A stretch of 64,000 nucleotides of DNA from positions 32,279,501 to 32,343,500 of the forward strand of contig NC_092523.1 of NCBI RefSeq assembly GCF_037038585.1, in the 5' to 3' direction. Of this stretch, positions 1 through 12,345 are shown piece by piece (position 1 is the stretch's first letter; every line of letters starts with the position of its first letter). Made by a program: the position numbers and the translations under genes. Source of the stretch: Patagioenas fasciata. Lineage: Eukaryota > Chordata > Aves > Columbiformes > Columbidae. Below the pieces are notes generated by a model. That model had not been told where the DNA came from. It worked only from the letters and a program-made list of their open reading frames with translations, and searched no databases.

Positions 1-3000
1 CCAGTTTCAATGGGACTCCCACCAAAGAAAGAATGGTAAAGACAGGACCCTGGAAGTCTTCAGAAAAGTTGGTGTGCCAAAACATTATTCCTAAAAATAT
101 CCATGTACTCTGATTTGTTTTCACTCTTAGTATAGATTACTTCTTGAATAAGCTCTAACTACATGGACTCTTTTCAAGTGCTTATTGAATATGCTACCTT
201 CATTCTCACTTCTTTAAGATGTATCAGTATCTCCAAACCCACAGCAGCATCACAAAAAATGCAGAATTCACTGCTACTTTTTCATGCTCTTTATAACTGC
301 ACATGGGAAAGCTCCTTCAGATACAATATCAGATTAGACTGTGAACTCAGAATCGAGTAAGGAAACAAGAGAAAAGCAAAGCTGTGCAGCAGATTGGTAA
401 CACTGGAAAAAACTATGCCTTGGAGCCTCAGTCCCAAGCCTCTCCACATCTCTTTGCTTCATGACACAACACCACTCGCCTACAATAGAGAGATGTTATT
501 TGGCACAAAATGGTCTCTACTGTGGGATTTAAAAAAAAAAAAAAAAAAAGGTATTAAAAACCATCTCAGAGTGTTTTATTCTCACTACACTGGTCTTTGG
601 TCTTCATGTTTGCTTCCCTTCTATTAGCTAAACCTGAAGTAAAAGTGACTTTAACTGCCCAGTTCTGCCATGGTAATTGCCAAGCTGCACGTTACAATAA
701 TCACTGTGCATCCGGAAGGAGAACACAAGGCAAAAATCCTATCCGGAAGCCAAGAACAAAATAGCTCTGCTTCCCTCTATCAGCAAGTGCTCCCAGCTCC
801 TTTAAGAGGAACAGTTACAAATTTCTCTAATTCGTTACCATACACATACCAAAAAAAAAAAAAAAGAGAGAGAGAAAGAAGAAGAAAGAAAAGGCCAGAA
901 AACCCTCCCAGCCTTGACTAAGCTTCTAATTAAAGGTAAGCAAGGAACATCTGAGCTCAGATCACATCCTCAGGAGCTTCCCTGTTGTTCAAACAGTTAA
1001 AATGCATTGCTGTACAACAAAAGCCTGTTAGAGCAAGTGCCAGATAAAAGCTGATCAAGTACTTTGACATTTGACTGCACCAAGGAGTTTTTATGATTCT
1101 TCAAGAGTTCTACTTTCACAACAGTCTGTGACCCAAAGCCAAGGAACAGGGAGGGCCCATTAGGTTACTGGCACACATGTAGTCCTAGAAAGGCTTCTTC
1201 TCGTCCGTCCAGGTCTCCATCTTCCCCTGGGCTCCTATATTGTCCAGGAATTTCAGCCACCTTCTCTACTCACCTTGTGATGTTACACATGCGAGTAAAG
1301 CCAAAAAGAAACTGAATCCTGGGAAGGCGTGACAGGGCTCTGACCGGCTTCAGCACTGCAGGCATGCAAAACCTAAGGGAAGAGCTTCTGCAAGCCAAAA
1401 GCCTGAGCCTAATGAGAAAAAAGGAGCACAGCTGGTATGGTTTGAGGCCAAATGGAATATTTGAGCTTTCTTCACCCTGGTTGACCCCAGCTATCCCTGT
1501 GTTTAGTGTAATTCCTTGGAGTGAAAAAATACAACATGCGAAAGACCAAGTGCTATTACATTTTTGCTTTCACACAAAGATACTATAGTGCTGTATTCAT
1601 GAAACAAAATATAATAAGTGATCTTTTTACATAATCTTGGAATAAGAATAAAGGAAAACCAAATTGCCAGTTGATGCTCCCATTTAATGTGGTTTCTATT
1701 CTATTTCATGAGAAACATGAAAACTGTAGTTGATCCTTGTAACTTTTTATATTTTCATCTCTGAAAAGATTTCCCAAGTACAGTAAAGTAATGCACAATC
1801 CATCTGTAAGGTGGAGTCAGATGGCTGCATATGTCAAAATAATCAACAAAAGCCAAAAATACAAAAATTATTACATATAAGTGGACACCTTAAGCTATGC
1901 ATTGTAAAAAACCTGACAGGATAAGGGAAAATATTCAAGAAAATTCTAATTGAGCCTAATTTACAAAAGGACCAAAGTGAAACTGGAATACTGGAAAAGA
2001 GCTGAAAAAAATGATAAGGAATGACTTGTTAGTAAGACAGTGAACTAATTACTGAACAATTTGGATTAAAAAAAACCCTGCTGGCTACTCAGATTTATAA
2101 AAAGTGGCAAGTCAGTACCATATTATTAGTTACAGCTGAGTAGAAGTTGTGTAATGGATGCAGTGAACAGTAACTTATTACAAGTGTATATTGCATAGCA
2201 GTATGGTGTCAACATTGCAACACAAAGCTCTCCATAATGTTTCCTCTTTCAGATTGTACTAGAGGTCATTATCTAGAAAAGAGAGCAACCGAGGAATTTC
2301 CTACATTTTCTGTATGTTCTATTAAAAGCCATATCAAAGAACTTTAATTTACAAAAAAAAAAAAAAGAGAGCTTCCTCAAATCAGCAAATACTACTACAT
2401 TTACCAGAACAGTTTAGATTTAGTTCTGAAAAAATGTACAGAAAATTATTATATTGTTCACAGCAGTAAACTGGAGTAGGGAGAAAGAATTCTGCATGCA
2501 GCCAAGGAACACTGAAAAGAAATGTACATTTACATTCCTTGATTTGATACAGGCTGCTCCTTTGTGTGTTCTAAATCATGCCCTGTTCAGTGCTCTATTT
2601 CAGAGCAGCAGGACCAACCCATTTGAGCTGTGCAGGCCACAAAAGATGTGCATTAAACATGGGTTTTTAGGGCTCCCTTTTTTCATGGTAGGGATCTGGC
2701 TTTGTCAGCGGAGTACACCTGCACAGCAGGAAATGCCAGTGTGAGTGCTTTGTTGCAAATATATCACTCATTTCACTCACAGACACTGATAGATCAAATC
2801 GCCACCCACTCCAGTCCATAAAGATTCCAGCCCTCACCACTCCAGAGCCAAAGTTCTCAAATCTTCTCCTCCGGCCTCAGTGTCCTACTATGCATAAACA
2901 GGAATCAAGAGTACCCTACAGATATGCTGCCTTCATGATTTTCAGTACCATTTTTAAAGTGCAATAAGTTTGAGAGTTACTGGTTTAGACACAGGTAGCA

Positions 3001-6000
3001 AGACAGTAAATTAAAGTATGTGGCTATCTATGCTTTTTAGAGCTTATTACTTTATCCAGCTCCCTCTCTATTGAGGGTCACGTTATTGAAAATATTAATG
3101 TCTGGCATAGAAAATCCAAAGGAGGTCTGCCAATTCCAGGGTTAGAAAAATATTTATATTATTATCGATTTAACAGAGAAATCTAAATCTAAAAGAAATA
3201 GACACAAAACTAGAAATCTAAGGACAAACTACCTTTCTAATTAATACAAAGAATTATATGGATCTCACAGGGGAGAAAGTGCCTTCTCACTGACATGAAG
3301 TGGGAAAAGCAAGGTATTTAGAGAAAGACTTGATTAAAACAAAACAAAACAACACTACAGCCAATACTGAAATAAAGTGTCTACTGGAAATAGACATACG
3401 TGTGTAAATCAAGCTTCCAAAATGAAAAAGCATCCAGAATAGAATGGCTCCAAAGTTAAGAGGCATGTAAAATAAAGAAAACCAAGTAAAAATAGAACCA
3501 AAAAGATAGAAGACAAAGTGCTAGATTCTGAGTCTTTTCAAGCCAGAAGAATTATTTAATTGCCTCAAAAGACCTTTGTATTAGGACCACTGGCTCCATC
3601 AGTGTTCAGGCTTGAGCACATACATTTGGAAGCATCTTCCCAGATGGATCATGATTTCCCTCACTTCCTTTTACACAGTATTCTGATTCAGGTATTTCAG
3701 TTACAAAATTAAAAGGACTGCTGGTCTGTTCTAGTAAAACAGCTCCTGTGCTCACTTGGTAAGTCATTCACGTCACAAAGGTCAGTCTGTTCCTGGGCTC
3801 ACTGTAGATTAGATATAAGCAGTAAACACTGAATTAGCTATTATGTACATGGTCAGCTATCCTACAGATTCTTACTACCCCACAGACACAGAGTTTTGAG
3901 ATGATGAATACATGACGTGTTTTAACAGCTTTACCTTTTTCACATGACACTTCCAATGGGTTGACCAAAGATTAAGAACAGAGAGATCAATGAAGTAGAC
4001 CAAAAGCGATCTTCTGTTTCTTCACTAGACATTCAAGAGAATGTATACTAATACAGTAATATGAGAAATATGATTCACATTACAGAAGTGAGAAAAAGTA
4101 ACTAAGAGTGGTGAACAAATGAAGTTAATTATTATAATAAAATGAAGAAAGTATTAATACCATCTAAATTTCAGTAACTTATTTAGATAACTAAGTTAGA
4201 AGCTTATGCACATGAAGAACAAATGATGAATGGAGACTGTGAATCTAGTGTAATGAGATGCTGGAAATTCCTTTGACTATGTCCACGGAGGCTCTTCTTA
4301 AACTATACACCTAATGCTAAACAGTAAAAATCTCATCCCATAAGTAGTGATGCCCAAAAGGAAAAAACAAATGGGAGAATAAAACAATACAGACTTCACC
4401 CAAATAAACAGAAAAGTGAAATTTGAGCTGAAACTGTCTTTTAGTTCTAGTCTTCTGTAACAAAAGAGTTACTTGAATGGCCACAGTGGCATAGAGCACA
4501 TTAGACAGTCTTTCATTATGTTGTCAATTGAAAAATTGCAACCTACTTTAACCAAATAAGATTTTTGTGGGTTATGTAGTAGTTTTACCTCTACCGTCTA
4601 CTCCCAGCTCAAAGAAAAGGGAGAAAAGTGTGATAACTTTGTGATATTTTGAAATTCCAGCAACAGGATGTAGGGTTGTACTGCTTCACCAGAATAACAC
4701 TGTTGGGCCAAACACAGCTGTAATGCAAATAAATTTTGCATAGGTAACGAAATTAGGGAAAGAGAATGGCACAGAAGACTTCATGACTGTGGCATGTTCC
4801 TGTGCTGTATCTGTCAAGGCTGGTTTGATTCCTTGCTCTAAGCAATGCATATCTAGTGCCTGTGTGCCAAACAGAAATAGCCAGTACCTTGGATCCCTCT
4901 GACTTAGTTTCTTACCTCTCCAGAATGTCCGTGCTGGTGCGAAATGAAGTTCTACCGGGTATGTTAAATCTAAATTCTGTCTATATTGGAGATATTTCCA
5001 GGGCAATCACAATGAACGAAGTATTTTATTTACTCATTAAAATTCCAGAGAAGTAAAATATAGGTGCAACTAATAAAAAAATGAAGTAACTATTGATGAA
5101 AATCTCTTCTGTTTCAGTATGAAAAATTATGCCTTCCAAAGTTTTCCACTTTGGACTAAGATTTTTTGACTGCTTAAAAATAACATCACTTTGTTTTTAA
5201 AACTTCAGTGCAACATTTAACAATTGGAAATAGAATCTGCTCACCCCTACTTCGATAGACTACCATCCCTTTGACAGCCCTCCCAGAGAGCTGGCACCCT
5301 GAAGCTCAGAAGTGGGGCTTCCAACTCCAAGTCCACGAAAGAGGAGTTTTGTGGAGAAAAAAATAAAAGCTTCAGGTCTACCACATGGAGACCAAATTAA
5401 TGTCTGAACAGTGAACAATCCTGAATTACTTGAGTTTCCAGGTTCCTGGTTTCACAGAGTGAACCGAAGTTCTTAAATTCATAACCAAACGCAAGTCTCC
5501 CAGAACTTTGAGATGTCCTGGCTTGGTGTAGGCCGTGAGAGCTGCAGAACATTGACTGTGGACCCAGAAAGCAAGCGCTAGCTCTGGTTACATCTCCAGA
5601 TTGCAGAATGGACCTAGGACTGTGGAGCTTGGAAATTCCAAAGTCTCCAATTTCACGGCTGACTTGAAAAAAAGAACTGTTTTCAGATGCTCAGTAATCT
5701 CCTGGGTAGATGGCCAGTAAAACAGGCAAAAACTCATCACAACTCTGCTGATGCTTTCACAGGGTTTCAGTGACAACAATAGCCTTCTCTGAATTATTTT
5801 GGTCTGGTAAATAAGAGTGTGTCTATTCAAAATAATTGAATTGAAAAGTTCCTGGTAAGAAAAAATAAAGTGATAAAAGCTGAAGAGTAGAAAGAAGGTG
5901 GAGTCCAACAGAAACACTCCAAAAGAAGGAAAATAGCAACACTACAACCTGACAAGCCTAGGAGAAAGAAATACAATATCCAAATCAGTGAACAAGAAAA

Positions 6001-8955
6001 AGAAAACACTGCTCAGGGATGCAGACAAAATTTTCCAATATAACAAGACAAAGTCTGACATTCACATATATACAGTAGGAATGAGCCAAACTAAACCCGT
6101 GATGTGGGGGAGGAGGAAATGTAAGAGTAATTCTGACTAAGTGATCCACTGAAATTACACTGCAGTATTTCTTTTTAGCAGGAGTTAGTTTAATTTCACT
6201 GATAATTAAATTATCTTGAAAACCCACCCAGATCAAAGAAAGATCTGGATCTCTCCCAGTTCCAAAAAGATGTATCAAGTGACTTAAATGAAAAAGATTA
6301 TGAGAGAACCGAGGCTGAGATGGCCAATCCCCAGCTGGATTGTAGGCCAGTGAGGTTAGCTATGAAAATATGATCAATGAGTGAGGTAGACTGTAAATAT
6401 CATTTGTATGAAGTTTGAGGTCCTTACTGTAATCAGGCTGTGATTCTCACGTCCAGTCAAATGTAGCTAAAGTTTAAAAGTCCACAATTCTGTGAGGTGG
6501 GTTAGAAAAAACACACCCCTGAGACAGAATTTAACTAAACTGGTATCATGAATGCACAATAACCATTTTCTGACTAAACCTTTTGAGAATAATGGCTGTT
6601 ACAAGGCTTTGTTTAAATCTAAACTGACACTAATAAGCAGGTCCCTTGATGAGTCTAATTCAAAACAACCATTTTAAGAGCAAATTCCAAACAGAGATTT
6701 TAAACAAAATCCCACATCAGGTAGCTATCCTCTGAAATTCCTATTTTAATTTTATCCACCTCCAGTCTTGAATGCCAAACCACAGAATGTTTTCAGCATA
6801 ATATTTTATAAAGGTCATTTGCGTTAAATTTATAATTTGTGCCCGAACTTCCACAGCACAAACACGGAATAAATGGAACCAAATAAAACTAAATTGCATT
6901 CTACATAGCAAAGATTTATTAACACAAAAAGGTATATAATGCACAAAATCAGAGTCAAAAGTGTCCAGAATTAGTGTAGATGTTTTAATGCATCACTTTC
7001 AGTATAAACAGTCAAGTAGAATGACATGTTTGAAGTCATTAAATGTGTCTAACCCCAGAATAGTTTAACATTTCCTAATCATGATGAAAAGTTAGAAAAC
7101 CGTTTTGGAATCAAAAGGCATCAGCTGAACCATAAGGTGTGCTGCGCTAAGTTGTATACTTAGAAGAAAGAAGAGAAAAGTGAGTCCTATCCACCTTTAC
7201 ACAATAGATAAAAACCAAAAGAAAAAGAAAACAAACAAACAAAAAAAAGACTTTGCAATAAAGTGTCTACTGTAAGCTGATCATCAAAGACACCAGAAAA
7301 AACAAGGGCAATGGCAACCTCACCTCCTCTGCCTTTCCTAACCAGCAAACTAAATAAAAGTTTAGCCAAGAGCTTGGACCTCTATAGTAAAGTGCCTGTG
7401 GCACCCCATTCCCTGGGTTGGAGGGGCAAAAACAGCCCACAGCCCCAGCTGGTTCCTGATATTGCCTCAGGACTGCTGCCACCTTCCTACACCACTGCAG
7501 TGAAACTGAACTTTTCCAAAAAGAACGGTAGCCTGAGTATGAAGAACTTAACTATAATATCACCTCCTTTCCCAACAGCAGGCACACAAGAAGCAATGGT
7601 AGAAATGTCAGCTTGGCTTAAAATAGGTGGAGATACAGCAACATGACAGATGTAGCTGGAAAGTGAAGATTAAGCTTGATGGGTTTAATTTTGCCATTGA
7701 CCTAGATGAGCACATGGACATATTTTTTGCCATTTTTGCCGTGTGTCGCATATAAACTGGATGTAAATGATATGGTTTTCCTGATGGAGACATCAGAAAA
7801 TCTGACTTGTATTATAAAGCTTTTTGAATGGAAAGGAAGAACTATGGAAAGGAAAATAGAAAAGGAAACAACACTCATTTACCCATGCTGGAAATTTGTT
7901 TTGGCAAGTAATACATCTGGTAGAAAGGGTTGTAACTATCATGAGAAATGGTAGCATATCTTAAATTCTCCCTGAGAAAGGGATAATTGAAGGGCAACAC
8001 CTTACCATAATATCACAAAAGAGAAAGCACTCAAGCAACACAAGTCATCCCAAGTATTGTGTTAACAAGAGATACCGAGCCAAATGAATTTCTGGACTAG
8101 CTCCACTGAAGACAGCTGTTACACCAGGGATAAATCTGATATATTCTGTATTATAAGAAGGCTGTTCAGTAGTCCTGCTGCCAATATGCAGAGACAAATG
8201 ATACAGAACCAGGCTAAATAAAATGAAGTAACTAATTAGCAACAGTGCATGAAGTCCCCCTATGAAGTAAATATATCTTCAGAGCTCTTTAACTGTCAGC
8301 CTGTCCATGGACAGATGTATCTCTGCACACATTAGCAAGATGTGATTCTAATCTGTGCAGAAGTATTGCTTATTCATTTTTTATTACTGTTATGAGCAGT
8401 TTGTCACATTTTGGGCTTTGGCAGCTATCCTAAACCATCTTGCTGCTCAATCCACACTCATGGCAGACAGTGGTTTTACTAATTATTAATTTCTAAAAGA
8501 TTATTTGAGTTATGAATAGTTATATTTAGCAATATGTGACTCTTAGAAACCCCTACATGTACTCAAATTACAGCCGTCACACACAGGGTGATATTTGCTT
8601 TGTGAAAAGATCATTACTGCATATGTATGTATGTATAAACACACATCATGCATGCACTCTGTGTTCTGTGAATAGTGTAATGATACAACAACAGCATTCA
8701 GTACGTAAAATAGTGTGTTAGGGACCGGGCCATCCAGAAGGACCAGGGAAGGTCCAGGAGGTCTAGCGAATAACATTTCAGAAATAATGAAGAAAAGCAA
8801 TTTTGTCTAACAGACAACTGTCAGTAGACCTGGTTTCTGTTTCTGCTATTGACTTGCTACTTTTACTTGCTAAATTCTTCAGGTATTATGTCTTTTGGCG
8901 AAAGACTAGACAACATATCATTAGCAAAATTACATAGTTACATCCACAACATGTG
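1..8955. other. AT-rich non-coding DNA, probably first intron of the minus-strand MTMR7-like gene
   Basis: No frame here resembles a known protein, and no reverse-complement match to the second exon of a myotubularin (the PH-GRAM start, expected to read VENVRLVDR or similar) was seen by eye. Because the first coding exon lies at 11936-11959 on the minus strand and its donor points leftwards, this stretch is inferred to be intron 1. It contains simple tracts (A19 at 531-549, a purine tract at 851-894, A14 at 2353-2366) and otherwise unremarkable unique-looking sequence. The intronic status is inference; the absence of recognisable coding is what was seen. Confidence 0.45.
851..894. repeat. purine tract: A15 followed by GA/GAA repeats
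   Basis: Fifteen adenines run into (GA)n and GAA-type units, giving an uninterrupted purine strand of about 44 bases. It is an ordinary microsatellite; it could also be the eroded tail of a retroposon, but no element body is recognisable beside it. Confidence 0.8.
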
Positions 8956-8959
8956 AAAG

Positions 8960-9955
8960 AACATGATTGTTGAGCAGGTGGATGCACACAGTCTGTTGGG
9001 AAAGAACCAGAATAGTTTTTGCAGTAGAAAATCCTGCAAATCCTGTGATGCTGCCATGAAGCGCATGGGTAAAGGCGACTCAGAGGACAGAGTCTATTTA
9101 GAGTTCCAAAAAATCTTTTGACAATTGAAGGCTTTTGGCAAAAATAAGTTGCCACAATGCTAGACGAAATATCCATTTACAGACAAAACTATTTAAAGGA
9201 CAGGAAGCAAAAACTAGTGCTTAAGGTCTCTTTTCAGAAGGGAGAAGGGTCAACAGTGAAGTCCTACAAAGCCTGGTACTGGGACTGCTTTTATTCAGCT
9301 TTCTCAGTGATCTGAAGAAAAGATTAAACAGTGAAGTCTTCAAGTCTGTGGATGATCATAAACTGTCTTATCCAAATGCCTTATGTGTGGCACAAAAACT
9401 CCATAAGAGCCTTGCAAAACAGAGTGTGTGGGCAAAAGAGACACGGAAGAGCTTCAGCACAGACATAAAGTAGTGTACCTGTAGGAAAACAAACATAAAC
9501 CATATCTACACAACCATGGACTTAGAACTGATAGTTACCATGCAGGGACGAGGTCTCAGGGTCATTATTGACATCAGTCTGAAATTATCAGAATCTGGTG
9601 GGTTGTGATCAAGATTTACAGCCAGGCATGGTTAAGGTGAACACAGAACTGTTATTCACCACATCTGCAAAGCTAGAAGCAAGGAATATTGAATGAAACT
9701 TCTAAGAACTTTTAAACAGATAGAATAAATAATTATTTTGTACAGCCACGATCTTTCAGAACTTGCTTCCACGCAGGCTACGGAGCCAGAACAGTGTCAG
9801 CATCTTTAGAAGAAGCTTTGGTAAACTCACACAGAGAGGTCCATAAACAGCCATTAATCAAGCTAGGAAGGGTTGGACACTAATACAACTGTGGATGCTG
9901 AGAGGGTGCAGAATATGGCCTGCTTTACCTGCTCTCCTTCGGCCACTCAGACACA
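8960..9955 (+). mobile_element. ancient, heavily decayed CR1 LINE (reverse transcriptase to 3' part)
   Basis: The plus strand retains the CR1 reverse-transcriptase outline with many stops and indels. About 9270-9365 reads LVLGLLLFSFLSDL and then NSEVFKSVDDHKLS, which lines up with the family pattern SVLGPLLFxxFINDL followed by the FADDTKLS catalytic block; the first A of FADD has become V. Upstream, near 9090-9120, YLEFQKIF corresponds to the CR1 [11 protein letters not shown] block. About 9550-9590 gives GRGLRVIIDISLKLS, matching the ERDLGVxVDSSLKMS block, and 9820-9880 matches the C-terminal to 3'-end region. Divergence is far greater than in the copy at 33.8 kb, so this is an old insertion. 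Boundaries are approximate; no target duplication was sought. Confidence 0.75.
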
Positions 9956-11650
9956 GCATAGTGACCTAAATGAACTACTGGCCCAATTGGTATAGAATTT
10001 CTTTCTGCTTTGTTATGACAATTATATCCGTTCTATTTTAATATTTACAAACCATCACTCATTACAGCTATATTTCAATTAAAATAAAAAGCAATTGCCA
10101 AGTCCTAATGGACATCATGTGATATAAACCTATCTTTTTTGCTGCCTTTTGAAGGAAAAGCTTTTACATGAGGCGGGAATTTTGTTTTCAGATATTATTA
10201 AGTTTATTAATTCTCTAAGTATGTGATTTATCTTGATTTTCCATTTGGCTGGGTTTGCAAATCAAGGAAAGTGTCATTATTCTGAGATTAATACCTTTAA
10301 AGAGTAGGGCAGTTGCTTGTCAAATTTCTCTCAGGACAAAATTGGACTGAGTCAGGAAATGTAATACCAGAGACTACCACATGATACAGTTGTCATATCT
10401 CTATATTCATATAGCTTTTCCTTACCTGTTTTTATATTACTGGCATTGGTAATCATTTAACATTAAATTGTAAATTATAAAAAATAAACAACCTAACCAA
10501 AACAACAGTTAAAAAAAAACAAACATAAAAAACCCAACACTGCTCTGGTGGCTGATTTTGCTGAGGTTTTTTGAATAAACAAATCAAAGATATAAATTCT
10601 GCCAGGTAATTGTAGGAGTAATGTAGAGATCAAATATTTCAACACCTACTCATGTTGAATATCCTGGATTTTCTACATTTATGTAAGAAATGGTAAAGGA
10701 TTTTTTAATCACTTGTACCTTTAAATCATGACTTTTAAACTGCTTTATAACATTAGACAGATAACTTTCAGCACAGCTATAATGCAGGGAATGCTAGGAA
10801 CCAAGACTGCAGAATCACCTTGCACTGAGTAAGATTTTCAGTGTCTTTGAGTCACCAGTATGGTGCCTTCTCACAGCTGTCAGAGACTTACATATGCATA
10901 GTAACATTTTAAGGACTTGCTTATAGAAAAGCTAAGAGATAAGCGTGCACTAATGGTCAGAAACATATGTTCAAACAACTTCCACTAATCATTTCCAGCC
11001 TGTAGTAAGATACATTCTTACTATTCTGATATTCTTCCTTCCCACAAAGTCAGATAACATATCATGAAGTAAGAGGAAAAGCAGTTGTTATAAATGTCTA
11101 TCTTCTTAATATATTTCCAGCTTAGTAGGCCCAAAAATTTAGATGAAGCAAGGAAACCCTCATTTAAAATTTATGTGATCATACCAGATAATAATAAACA
11201 AATGGGCAAAAATCGTTATGTTAATGGCAGGGGTTTGGCTACATACATACGTACATACATACATACATACATACATACATACATAAATAAATAAATAAAA
11301 TGATAACATATCCCACCCCCACTTCAAATTAACATTTTGCTCTGGTTCATTTTTTTATGATTATTGTTAATCTAAAATTTTTGTATGTCAAAACTGTACC
11401 TTCTTTTTTAGAAAAAAAAGATGACAATTTTGTATTTATACACAGGCCTCATGCTTTGAAAGCTTTATAATAAGAATGATTACACTGGCCAAATGTCAGT
11501 ATACAAACACTAAACAAATCTATCACCAGGTCTATAATACTGGTGTAAACTAAAGGCATGTGTAAAGCAGATAACATACCTCTCATCTTGGATACCTACA
11601 AGTCATGGACAGTGTCTGCATTATCTGGAAGAACTGAGTAAAAGGCAATT
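9956..11650. other. non-coding stretch upstream of the first CpG island
   Basis: AT-rich DNA with no recognisable gene or transposon apart from the tetranucleotide microsatellite at 11241-11300. It is presumed to be the part of the MTMR7-like intron 1 nearest to exon 1. Confidence 0.45.
11241..11300. repeat. (ACAT)n microsatellite running into (AAAT)n
   Basis: About eleven ACAT units with one ACGT variant near the left end, followed by four AAAT units. It is a compound tetranucleotide repeat in which one base change in the unit has spread at the right end. Confidence 0.95.
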
Positions 11651-11654
11651 AAAA

Positions 11655-12345
11655 TGCCCGACAAACCCTCAGCCCACATCGCAAAACAACGTGTTCACCT
11701 CCCGGTGTATCTGGGCGGATTTCATTGCAAACTGGTTAAAAAACCAAACCCGCAGCAGCCCCGCGGCGCGCCCAGGATGGCTGTGCACAGCCCCGGGCCC
11801 GCAGGGCTGTGGCTAAAGCCTCCTTTCAGCCTCGGCAGCCCCAGCAGGAGCGATGTCGATGATGCTCCGAACCCGGAGGCCCCGGGCGGCCTCTCCCGCC
11901 CCCCCGGCCCGGCCCCGCCGCCCGCCGGGACCCACCTTGGGCATCCGGATGTGCTCCATGGCGGCGGCGCCCAGCCCAGCTCCTCATGCACCTCCGCAGC
12001 CGGCAGACAGGCAGCCGTACGCACCTGGCCTCTCTCTCCCGTTTTCTCCTGCAGGCCGTGCTTTTAAAAAAAAATATAGATTTAAAAATTAATATATTTT
12101 TATTTTATTTTTGCCTCGTGTTCTCCGGCTCAGGTAGGGAGGAAAAAAGGAAGATTTATTCAACGCAGATAATGTGCCCGTGTTCCGAAACTGGCAGGTC
12201 AGCGGCTGGCTCCACCTCCCCGGCAGCTGCCATGCTGCCCGCCGGCGGGGATGCTCCGCGGCTGCCCGGCCCGGCCCCGGCCGCAACCGGCGGGGAGCCT
12301 GGTCCCCGGCCCCGGCTCGCATCCCCGGGCAGCGACAGGCACAGC
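11655..12345. promoter_or_regulatory. CpG island / promoter region of the minus-strand MTMR7-like gene
   Basis: GC and CpG content rise sharply compared with both flanks; GC-box-like CCCCGCCC and CCCGGCCC runs are frequent. The island covers the start codon and donor of the first coding exon (11936-11959) and extends into the presumed upstream promoter up to about 12340. It is split at about 12062-12116 by a strongly AT-rich insert of poly(A), TATA and poly(T) type, which is unusual inside a CpG island. On the minus strand this insert contains a TATATTTT run followed by TTTAAAAG, about 100 bases before the start codon, which could position transcription initiation. An upstream ATG at 11987-11985 is out of frame with the main start and would act as an overlapping upstream frame if the mRNA begins beyond it. 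Confidence 0.7.
11936..11959 (-). CDS. first coding exon of a myotubularin-related phosphatase (MTMR7-like), partial gene
   Basis: On the minus strand GCCGCCGCCATGG is a near-perfect Kozak start. The frame reads MEHIRMPK and is followed directly by GTGGGT, a good splice donor after AAG, in phase 0. As known from the family, MTMR7 begins MEHIRTPKVENV, MTMR6 begins MEHIRTTK and MTMR8 begins MDHITVPK. Seven of eight residues match MTMR7, and the one difference (T to M) is a single ACG-to-ATG change. MTMR6/7/8 proteins are PH-GRAM plus protein-tyrosine-phosphatase-fold enzymes that remove the 3-phosphate from phosphatidylinositol 3-phosphate and related inositol lipids on endosomal membranes. The rest of the gene would lie to the left; no second exon was found in 1-11900. 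Eight codons are little evidence on their own. Confidence rests on the combination of start context, splice donor, CpG island and peptide match; MTMR6 is the main alternative. Confidence 0.6.

Noticed and set aside
7187..7954. Overlapping frames on both strands around 7.2-7.95 kb
   Set aside because: They compete for the same bases on both strands, have no shared family or codon-type pattern, and no splice sites make them into an exon of the MTMR7-like gene.
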